From the NCBI GenBank assembly GCA_032718475.1, contig JAUCBJ010001646.1, positions 1 to 57,871 on the forward strand: a DNA stretch of 57,871 nucleotides, written 5' to 3'. Shown one piece after another: positions 12,606 to 21,871 of this stretch. The notes below the pieces were generated by a model. That model saw only the letters and a program-made list of their open reading frames with translations. It had not been told where the DNA came from and ran no database searches. Position numbers and translations under genes: made by a program. How positions within the stretch are numbered: the first letter of the stretch is position 1; the number at the start of each line of letters is the position of its first letter. Source of the DNA: Nemertoderma westbladi. Lineage: Eukaryota > Xenacoelomorpha > Nemertodermatida > Nemertodermatidae.

Positions 12606-13685
12606 CTGGCAGAATGGACAATGGAGGCCTTTCGCCTTTAGGCTCCCTCTCCCTCCACCCTTACTGACTAACTGCAGAACTGAAGGAATTGCCGCTACCG
12701 GTATGTCCTATTCATAGCTCCTGACACCTGCACCTGACTGCCTGACTTCTGGACTTGTGATGTGACTAGACTCTTTATTGCTTTAGATGTCAGTCAGTCA
12801 GTAGGCTATCACTCATATCAGTCTATATCAGGCTATACCTGTCAGCCTGTGCATGTAAAACATACTGCAAAACCAATTAGGTAGGCCATCTGCTATCACT
12901 AATACAGTACCGGTCTGCCGGTAGGCCTACTGCCTGTAGTATTTCAGTATTTGACCCGCTAAAGGCAGACAGAGCTAAACCCAGGCTGTCTTAATACAGC
13001 AATCCAAAACCGGTATGTACTGATGTAATCCTCATGCTGTCATGTAATACTCTGATACTGGTAACTGGAACTACATACCAGCATACAGAAATACGTACTG
13101 ACGTATGTACGTTAAACGGTACCCCATCCAGCCATATGCGCATCTGGCACGAAAACATGCGGAAAGGCGAGAGATCTGATACCGGTAGGCCTACTCATCC
13201 TCCATCTGCTGGCGCTGGGTTCGACAGAGTTTCTCATTCTTGATATTATCAGATTGTAGCAGCATTGAGTTCAGCGTTACTGTCAGACTATACTATGCCT
13301 AGCTCGGGGTATTGCTCTGCATTTCGACGGGTACAGTGCAATATAGACGACAGATTCATCCTCCTGCTGTCCTGGCTGCCTGGCCAACACCAACCAGACT
13401 TCCAGGAATTGAACTATGAACTATAAACTCTACAACCGTTCCAAATTTAACATGTTAATGTATTGTCCTGTTATTTATTATTTCAAATTTGCTATTTTTG
13501 TTTATAATTGTTTGATGTACATACAGACAGATATAATATTAAATAAATTTAAAAAAACCTATATAACTATTATTGCTGCTAACTACACTACCGTATTACA
13601 ACTACCGGTGCAGTAGTCTGGTCTGCCTGAATGTAACTTCTGAATTTTGTAATTACAATTCCGGATTTTGCCAGACCGTCTTAAT
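12606..13685. other. non-coding part of the transposon
   Basis: No supported gene. It contains several TACCGGTA and GGCCTAC motifs. A promoter for the HECT gene should lie here, but I see no convincing TATA element. Confidence 0.5.
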
Positions 13686-15850
13686 ATGGATCCAAATGAT
13701 AGAAAGAAACTTAGTGAAATGAATGCCGAACTCTCGTCGATTTTTAAACGTAACCTGTACCCGTAGGCATTGGACTACCTTGCAATTCAAATTCTCAAGA
13801 TACAGCTACCGCCCCAAAGAAAGTAATTTTCGCATTGAATGTATTTATGCTTCCTGAATGTTATAAAAATGGTTCGAAAATTCCAAGATGGTCAGCCAGA
13901 GAAGAATTAGTTGCACAAGGTTGGTATATTAATCAGTTATAGCTGGATAGAAATTTAACCGAGATTGGAGTTAAGGAAACACTGGTCAATGCATTTAACA
14001 AAAAATTGAACTGTAGAGACCGTACCGTTACCAATAGCGTACCCTCCATTCCTTTGTGCTCATCCCAATGTACTATTCTACTTGCATGCTATTCAAAATT
14101 GTTCAACGAATATCCACTCTGGGGCCTGGTTCGGTTCTAGATGGTGACGGCGTTTTTAATGTTTTCAAGAAGTACAATTGTACGCTATATATTGCAATTA
14201 CAAATAAACCCACTGACACTATCCCTCTTATCATGGAAAATGTACCAGTACCCGAACCCTGTAGTTCGGATATTAACCCTGATATTACTGAAACCACCTA
14301 TGAATCTACATCTACATTTTGCATATGTGGAAGAACTACAAGTTTAGAGGAACTTGTTGATAGTAAATGCTTAATTTGTCAACAAGATGCAGTGTTTGAT
14401 TTGAGTTGTACTTTCGATCGTAATAAACCATCTAATGAGTTGACATGCGCATCGGAGCAGGAGATGACAAGAGCTGAACTGGCATCTACTCGTGTTCAGT
14501 ACTATGAATCGTCTTGTAGTAATACCAGTAACGAATTGAATACTGACCAGCATCTATCAAGTAGGCCCAGACGTGAAACCAGGCCACCCGAGAGGTATGG
14601 TGATTTTGTGACGAGCGAAGGTGACATGTACCCGTTGATATTGGTAGAAGAAGAGCCAGAAGAGGGTGAGGAATTTCACATTGAATGCCCAGTTGCTGAT
14701 GGGATTGTCGCGAAAATGACGAGTTTGACTAATAAGTATTCTCTAAACCAAGTTACACGATTTGAAGTTCCACGCAGCTCTGTTGTTACGAGTGTTTATG
14801 AAACACTGGAAGATGAAGACATCGATTCACCTAATGTTATTGTCAAAGTTTCTATGTGAAGGTGGCACAGATACTGGTGGTTTAACAAGAGAGCTGTTTA
14901 GCTTGTTTTTCACCAAGCAATCAGGATCTCTGTTTAGGGGAACTTACCCAAACCTTCTTTTCAGGCATAATTTAGTAAATCTCAATAGGTTCTTGTATTT
15001 TGGCAACATGGTAGCTTTAGCGATTATTAATAATTTACCAGGTCCACATTGTTTGTCTCCGACACTAGCTGCTGCTGTACTGGAAATCCCCCATACTTCC
15101 AATTTTGAAGAACTTCCTGCAGATGATGATCGACTCAGTAAAATTAAAGCAATTGTGAATTCCATTACTCTGCAAGATTTTAAGGCTAACTTAGGCCTAT
15201 TTGAGGAACGGTTTGATATGGGAATAGCAACCGCTGATTTTGATATTCAAGAAAAGCATAGTTTTCTGCAGCTTGTTTATAAACATATATTAGTTAGTTC
15301 GACTGCCGAAGAAATATATAATTTCAGGAAAGGGTTGAAATTGTTTGGTGTGTTTGATGTGTTAAAGCAGCATCCCGAGGATGCCAAGGCGTTATTAACA
15401 CAAAGAGTTATTTCTGCAGAAGATGTAAAGAACTGTTTTGAGCCTGTGTATAAATCACACCCAGGGACTGTTGAACATGAAAGAGAAACTCAAATGGCCT
15501 TCAAATTTCAACGTTTTCTCGTTAAAATTGGAAATAATCAACCTCATATACCATCATGTGATTCCGACTACCTAAAGACGGATTTTGAAGACACCAACAG
15601 GAAATACTTATTTCTTGCGGATATATTACAATTTGGAAGTGGCAGTAGATTTCCAAACTTCGAAGGTAATCTCGAATTCGAGAAAGATGAATCTCTTCCA
15701 CAGGATGGTTTTAAGGGGCTCTATGCGGATGCCTGCTCACAAACTATTCACTTCCCTCTCAATACTCGGTATCTAGCAGCGAATTCCAATAAATTCTTCC
15801 AATTGGTTACTGACGACATTCTAATGTCTCCAGAATTTACTCTGATTTGA
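13686..15850 (+). pseudogene. HECT-domain E3 ubiquitin ligase-like gene of the transposon, frameshifted
   Basis: It is related to transposon-borne HECT proteins often annotated G2/M-phase-specific E3 ligase-like. HECT ligases take ubiquitin from an E2 onto a Cys and pass it to a substrate. A likely start is MDPNDRKKLSEMN at 13686; the N-terminal part is broken by stops before 14150. From about 14150 the frame runs through a Cys-rich stretch (FCICGRTT...SKCLICQQD) and an acidic linker. Near 14860 it shifts by one base just before EGGTDTGGLTRELF, the classic HECT N-lobe start. The HECT part then runs open to 15850. The C-lobe keeps the expected catalytic Cys in LYADACSQTIHFP. The frameshift and upstream stops argue against function here; an intron is an alternative for the N-terminal part only. 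Confidence 0.8.
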
Positions 15851-16314
15851 GAATATCAACGGATTTAATAATTATTAGTCGGGTCATAACTATTGGTTAT
15901 TTTAACTACCGGGAGTGTTTATTGATAATTCTTTGAATTTGGGATAAGTAATTTTATAATTCTATTGAATTGATTGATAATTCTTTGATTATTAAAAAAT
16001 TATTGTTTTTCAGTTATTTTTCCCTATATATACATACAGAGTAAGAGACAGGTGGGGAAACTCGACGCAAAACCCGCCTTGGTGAATTAATATCCCGCCT
16101 CAATGTTAAATTCTCAATTTAGGGAAAGGAGCAGGTTACAGTGGCACGATATTTTAACCAAAACAATAAACTAAACACAATAGAACACCGTTTTATTTTT
16201 TAGAGTAATCATCTGTTATTTGCGACCAATTTCCCCTGGATAGGGATGAATTTTTATTGCGTCCAGTTCCCCCCTATCTGCAGAGTAAAGCTCGAAGATT
16301 TAAATTATATTTAA
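15851..16314. other. transposon non-coding stretch between its convergent genes
   Basis: AT-rich, no gene. It is the 3' flank of the HECT gene before the nested SINE. Direct AT-rich repeats containing TTGATAATTCTTTGA occur near 15920-15985. Confidence 0.5.
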
Positions 16315-16325
16315 TATTAATGAAT

Positions 16326-16585
16326 ATTGGGAGAATCTTTTAGGCTCGTTAAGCCAAGGAAAGCCTGTTCACCACCATGGGTGATCTTCCACAGTAAACC
16401 CTTCCACTCTGTTTCCCAAGTTGCCTTGGTTCCCATTTATCGACCACTGAAGGATGAAAGCCGGGGTTGGGCTAGGCTGCAGCATTTAAAGCACTGTGCC
16501 CAAACAGTGCTGCCCCATCTAGGGATCGAACCAGGGCTCCCTAATTGGAAGCCCAGGAATGTCACCACTAGACCAAGCTGCTGCT
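16326..16585 (-). mobile_element. tRNA-derived SINE nested in the transposon
   Basis: On the minus strand it has box A TGGTCTAGTGG and box B GGTTCGATCCC at tRNA spacing, then a ~170-bp body. It is flanked by an exact 11-bp duplication TATTAATGAAT (16315-16325 and 16586-16596), which fixes its length at 260 bp and shows LINE-mediated insertion after the transposon had formed. The body differs from the SINE at 12234 except for the tRNA-like head and a CTTTAAA-containing stretch after it. Confidence 0.85.
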
Positions 16586-16829
16586 TATTAATGAATAATA
16601 TTAATATATATTATAAATGAATAATATTAATAATATTATTCGCACAGCACGAGATAATAAGTGAAGCCACATTTCTTTCATATATATTATTATACCCCCC
16701 ACTGAGAAATGATTAAGAGTGATTAACAACAATACTTATTGCCCGCTTATATAACTCCATTCCAAAGATATTGTCTTCAGCCAATGGGTTAATTTCTTGT
16801 AGCAGTTGGACCAATACCATCTGAGGCTC

Positions 16830-18268
16830 AAATAACTGTAATAATTAAATAATTAAAACAAATAAGTTGGTGCCAGTTCCCAAGAAGGGCAACCTAACAC
16901 TCTATGGTTCTTTTCGGGGAATCTCATTGATCTCGATTGCTGCAAAGCTATACAATAGGATTCTATTAAATCGCATCAGGGATCCCATTGAGAGACTGCT
17001 CCGTGGAAATCAGAATGGGTTCCGTAAAGGTCGTGGGACCATGGAGCCCATTTTGGCACTTAAAAGGATAATTGAAGAGTTATCAAAAAAGAAAGACAGG
17101 CATCTGGCTGTTATCTTTGTTGACTTCTTCAAGGCCTTTGATTCAGTCTCTCGCTGACGTATGTTCAGCATACTTTCATTATATGGGATTCCTGATGAAA
17201 TTATTGCAGCAATCAGATCAGTATACGATGGTTCGACAACATTTGTGTCTACTGTTGACGGTGACACAGAACCATTTGAAGTGTTATGGGGCGTCCTCCA
17301 AGGAGACACACTTGCACCATTCTTGTTCATTATTGTGGTTGACTATGTTCTACGCATGTCTTTAGATCATTATAATGATGATGGGGTGATGATAACTCCA
17401 CCTACTGGCTCCAGAAGTCGAGGAAATCCTGCCAAGTACCTAACTGACTTTGCTGATGACTTAGGAGTACTCTCAGAATCATTAGAGGGAGCCCGACGGC
17501 TCCTCGGCTCATTAGAACATGCTGCTTCTAGTGTTGGTCTTTTTATTAACTCTAGAAAGACCAAAATTCCGACAGTTAACTTTGAAAGTCCTCAGCAAGT
17601 CTCTGATCTGATGAGCATAAGCTCAAAGGATGGTATGCTTGAGCATGTGGACGACTTCTGTTACCTGGGATCATGGATCCGGAAGTCAGGTGAGGACCTT
17701 CGAATACGTAAGGGAAAGGCATGGGCAGCCTTGAATAGGCTTTCCAGGATTTGGAAGTCACCAAGAATTAATCGGAAACTTAAGGTCCAATTATTTAGAG
17801 CAGCAGTACTCCTCTACGGGAGTCCATGCTGGGCTCTAACTGCTGAGGACACCAAATCTCTGGATGGCACATTCACAAGAATGCTACGCCGGGTTCATTG
17901 TGTCAAGTACAATGCACACATCTCCAACCAGACACTATATAACATTGGAGGTGTCTCATTGGTTCCCCCAAGCTTGACACTAGAACAAAATAGCCTCCGC
18001 TTTGCAGGACATTGCTTTCGCCGTGAGGACCAGCCAGTGCATAATCTTGTACTTTGGCAGCCTCATGGAGTGAATAAGCATGGTGGACAGCCCATGACTT
18101 TCTTGAGACGCATCTTAAAGGACACTGGCCTTAAAGACGCGGATGATCTAGCAAATGTCATGGGTGATAGGGAGTTGTGGCGGTGCAATTTTGTTGACAA
18201 GCCGGCACAGCATTCTTAAAAATGCAGCTGCAATGCAGCATGCCGATCCTAGTAGTAGTAGTAGTAGT
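16830..18268 (+). mobile_element. RTE LINE copy A, 5'-truncated, inside the transposase gene
   Basis: Flanked by the 11-bp target duplication ATCTGAGGCTC (16819-16829 and 18269-18279). It carries the RT C-terminal two thirds and ends in an AGT trinucleotide tail, as in copies B and C. The first ~30 bp after the left duplication are A/T-rich and may be filler. The match to copy B starts near 16857. Confidence 0.85.
16862..18219 (+). pseudogene. RTE-clade reverse transcriptase, copy A
   Basis: The RT fragment begins LVPVPKKGNLTLYGSFRGIS and contains the first catalytic block (VIFVDFFKAFDSVSR) and FADD, with a C-terminal region typical of RTE/BovB (DADDLANVMGDRELW). A stop at 17154 replaces a Ser codon kept in copy B (TCA to TGA). 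Relative to copy B, two in-frame deletions remove two residues before FADD and three before LLYGSPCW. The APE endonuclease is absent through 5' truncation. It is a dead copy, but its likeness to copy B implies recent activity of the family. Confidence 0.85.
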
Positions 18269-19680
18269 ATCTGAGGCTCGTAAGTTAATTCAGGGACTAC
18301 TATTTCAGATAACCCACTCAGTTCTATTTCAACTTCTTCTTCTCCAGTGTATGAAATTATCTCTTGCACAGTTTCATCCTCTAGACCTCCACCAGCAGCA
18401 GCGCTTCCCTCTGCACAGTTCGTATTCCTGAATTCTAGACCTGCATCCAATAATACACTTTCACACCACATCTGGTTAGGTTTCTTCATGCCCCCTGTAC
18501 TCACACTGCGGTTATTTAGCTCCCCAAGTAAGCGATCAAGGGATTTCCTGATACGTGGAGTATAAATGTAGTGCAATATGAATATATGTATCTCGTTGTT
18601 TCGATCGAGTTCTCCATCTTCTTCCAGGCGGATGAAAACTGCTTATAGGTATTGCTAACAACTCGATTCACTTCACCCCACAGGCGTTCGTTCCTAGTGT
18701 TATGTACGCTTCTACCACCAATGTAGCTTCCTCTACCAAGTCCCCGAGAATCTAACATAAAACGCGCGATTTCAAAATTCTCTACACCTAAATCACCTCG
18801 CCCTCGAAGTTGTAGCCCGTATTTTGAAACAGCATCTTTAAAATTCTTTAGCGCTGTTTCCGACCGATTGTTGTCGCAGAAGAGAAATCCGACTACCATT
18901 CTGCTGTAACCATCGACAATTCCGTGGATAACGAAACGCCAGTTTATAAGTTTGTGGTTTGAGTCCACGTGCCATAGGTGATTGGCACCTTTCACAAAAT
19001 AAACCCGCCGTTTAACTGCTTTACTTTTTCGAAAAGCTCGACCTATTGGATCTAAAATATCCATTCGTTCCCTGAGCTTCCATCGCTGTACATTTATTCC
19101 GATAGAACGCAATGCTCCAGCCAAATAAACTTCTCCTATATTGGGTGTATCTGAAAGAATTTCGCTAATATGTTGATCCAGTCTATCATCCGATATTTGG
19201 GTGAATCGTTGATTGGTAAAACCTAAACTGGAACATCATCGTTTGATTGTCCTTTCCGATACGTTCATAATATTGGAAATATTCTTATTTGTAAACCTTT
19301 GTACAGTTCTTAAATAGCGAAGCTGATCGTCACTAACTCAAGTTTGTGGCCGTCCGTGTGCCGACATTCTGACATTAATGCCTCAGTATTGCAGTATTGT
19401 GGACCACAAGATGTATGCCTAACACAAGCACAAGGTATAACGCTACAGGGCCTATAGTATACCGATTTGTACCTAACAGCCTAACTCTACATTACAGCAT
19501 TACCCAGTGACAGTATATGAGTACCGGTAGGCCAAGGCCCATACGGCCATACAGCGGGAGGTAAGCCTAAAGTCCACTCCTACAGCGATATGGTACCGTG
19601 TGTAAATACAATCCACAATCATGTATAGGCAGACAGGCTCACAGGTATGATGATAATTGAATTGCTAAATACAGTATAAT

Positions 19681-19834
19681 TCAAATTTCCCTCTCAGCTA
19701 TTTTTGGCCCAAACGGCAAGATAAAAAAACATACCATTACAACTTTTGGCCCAAACGGCAAGATAAAAAACATACCATTACAACTTTTTAATATAATATG
19801 TTTTTTTTTATTTTGGCCCAAACGGCGCCCCATA
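19681..19834 (-). repeat. right terminal inverted repeat
   Basis: Reverse complement of 12453-12605, with the same three CCGTTTGGGCCAAAA blocks. Differences are a few base changes and poly-A length changes. Confidence 0.85.
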
Positions 19835-19840
19835 TCAATG
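19835..19840. repeat. 6-bp target-site duplication, right copy
   Basis: TCAATG, identical to 12447-12452 and directly outside the right TIR. Confidence 0.8.
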
Positions 19841-21871
19841 GACCTAACGGAGGAAGTTCAAAGTCATCGACTGACAAAGTCATCTTGCTAGAGGCCGTCT
19901 ACCCCTATTGTATCGCTAACTAAACACCAATAAACGCATCGAAACCTATTGTATGTGGTAGGTACTATTGGTGGTATAAAAAAACAGTTTATGTACAATA
20001 ACAAACTTGTTAGTGATTGAATGGATAATAATATTATATTTTCAACAAAGTTTTATTAATTTATTGTATGTAACTGCCCCAATAAATATAAACTAACCTT
20101 TTAAATACAAAGTTACTTTAGTTTTATTGTTTTATTATACCGGTGGCCATCTCATCCTTTGCCAAATCGGTTTGCAAGCATATTAATACACATAACACAG
20201 CAACCTGTGACATAGCGTAGTCAGTGACCTTTAATAAAAATATATGATTGTCATAAACAATTGTACCGTACGAAATGGTATTTCCGCCAAATATAACACG
20301 ATGTCCAAAAATATTAAACATATGTTCAATAACAAATAACATAAATAATTTGAAAATATACCGAAATCTTTACTACTAATGGTGCAAAACATAATCAAAC
20401 AAAATATTCATTCACCAAAAATTGGTTAAGTGAGTAATGAGTACAGTAATTATCAATCTGTGAGTGAGTGGAGGTTATGAAAGACCTCTACATGGTGTCA
20501 CGTGAGTATATTTATGGCGTTCTAAGTGACGATGAAATTGAATACAGACAGTCTGAGTCCACGTTCGATCCCATCGTAAATATTCTCCAAACTCTAAAAT
20601 TGCAGCCGCAAATTCCGATTCGCAATTTTACATGTCAAATATTAGATACCGGGTTCTGTGTAGCCAGCCATGTGTCAGCCAGTCTGTGTCCCTCTAGCGG
20701 CGAGTGGCAGAATTAAATATTTCACTAAAAACACTACTAGCCCCTTAATATTTATCGAATTTTTTTGAAACCAACTTTTTTGGACTAAGCACCATCGTTT
20801 CTACAAAAATTATCCAGCCGATTTTTAAAAATTATTAATTTTTAAGTAAATTAATTAAATTTATTAATTAAAATTAATAAAATTAATTAAAATTTTCAAT
20901 AATATTAAAAAAAAACATTTTTTTCAAAAAAGTGCTGGATAATTATTCAAGATGTTCAAAAAACCTTTCAAACGAGTCATAAATTATCGAATTTGGGTGA
21001 AAAACGGCGGAGGAGTAGTGTTTTGAAAAATGGAAATATCGTGAAATGTAATTCCGTGATAATTTGCTTTAAAATTTGAACCTTCCCGCTCAAACCTGAC
21101 TGTCTGTAGTCTGTTAATCGGTCAGTAATGATTGACACTATGGCTTCATACCAACTCACTAAAATTATCAATATGGGGGTTTTCGGGTTCGGTGATTTCA
21201 TTTCTGATGTCAGTTTTAATGTTTGGTGACATCTAATATGTCTGTCTGACAGTATGTCTGTCTGTCTATCTTCTAAATTTTGACGGACAAACTGATAGAC
21301 GGAAAGACTGCGATAATTCGAGAACTAAAAACGATCTCGCCAAACTGTTTCAAGATTTGAACTCCCCACTAAATTCTGCATCAGATGAAATAGAAAACCA
21401 AAAATGTGAAAATCTTACCCAAAGAGGGGGTACCCCCCCCCCCCCCCCCCCCCCCTTAAATAGCGGTTTTTCAGATACGGAAACACCATATAATCGTGCA
21501 TTATAATAGATCATAAAAATAATTTCAATATATTTTGGACCAAAAGCGAGCGAAGCCTTATCACCAGAGAAGAGAAGTATTTCTCTTAAAATTATTTAAT
21601 ATCAAATGCCGCTTCATTATTGATATGCAAGGAATAATTAATTATAATAGGCCTATACAAAGCTAAATATTATAATAATCATGACCAAATGAATAGATTT
21701 CCTTTCAACGGAATTACTTGTACTATTGTTGTTATAGTATATTTTTATCATGTAAGAGTATTACTGTGTGTACTAGTAGTGCTTCTGTGCAATACTTGGG
21801 AACTACAACCACTCTTATTCATTTTAATAATTACAAGGTTATTACTATAATGAAACTGTCTTAAGTGTTTA
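19841..21871. other. AT-rich DNA without a recognisable gene
   Basis: The first ~100 bp probably continue the SINE split by the transposon. The rest has AT-rich runs, a C23 homopolymer (21433-21455), and a GTCTGTCTGTCT tract near 21240-21272. Short ORFs at 20468 and 21201 show no domain or codon pattern I can support. Confidence 0.5.
21433..21455. repeat. poly-C tract, 23 bp
   Basis: An uninterrupted run of 23 C preceded by GGGGGTA. Its length in the assembly is likely unreliable. Confidence 0.9.

Larger units (their letters stand above)
16713..19367 (-). pseudogene. DD35E IS3/integrase-like transposase of the transposon, split by an RTE insertion
   Basis: Start ATG at 19367 (MSAHGRPQT), with in-frame stops soon after and again near residue 45. 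An N-terminal helix-turn-helix (NKNISNIMNVSERTIKR) precedes a second helical region, then the integrase core: Asp in [10 protein letters not shown], Asp in [10 protein letters not shown] and Glu in HNTRNERLW. The last two are separated by 34 residues. The frame shifts near 18570 and continues as [16 protein letters not shown] to 18280. There an RTE LINE interrupts it. After removing one copy of the 11-bp duplication the frame resumes at 16829 and ends INPLAEDNIFGMELYKRAI... at stop 16713. The product would be about 400 residues. It cuts and joins the TIRs in intact relatives; this copy is inactive. Confidence 0.85.
12453..19834. mobile_element. IS3EU-like DNA transposon carrying a HECT E3-ligase gene
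   Basis: Ends are TATGGGGCGCCG...CGGCGCCCCATA with inverted repeats of about 153 bp and a perfect 6-bp target duplication (TCAATG), giving 7,382 bp. Inside are a HECT-domain gene on plus (13686-15850) and a DD35E integrase-core transposase on minus (19367 to 16713, split by a LINE). Without the nested SINE and LINE the element is about 5.7 kb. The transposase resembles the IS3/retroviral-integrase-like proteins of the eukaryotic superfamily called IS3EU; that name, and any family-wide 6-bp duplication, is from memory. Both genes are disrupted, but the two TIRs remain nearly identical, so the copy may have been mobilised in trans or inserted fairly recently. Confidence 0.85.

Noticed and set aside
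20468-20716. Small ORF starting MEVMKDLYMVS
   Set aside because: No domain, no codon or context support, and AT-rich non-coding surroundings.
21238-21300. GTCTGTCTGTCT tract as a regulatory site
   Set aside because: Simple low-complexity repeat with an imperfect partner; nothing links it to a gene.
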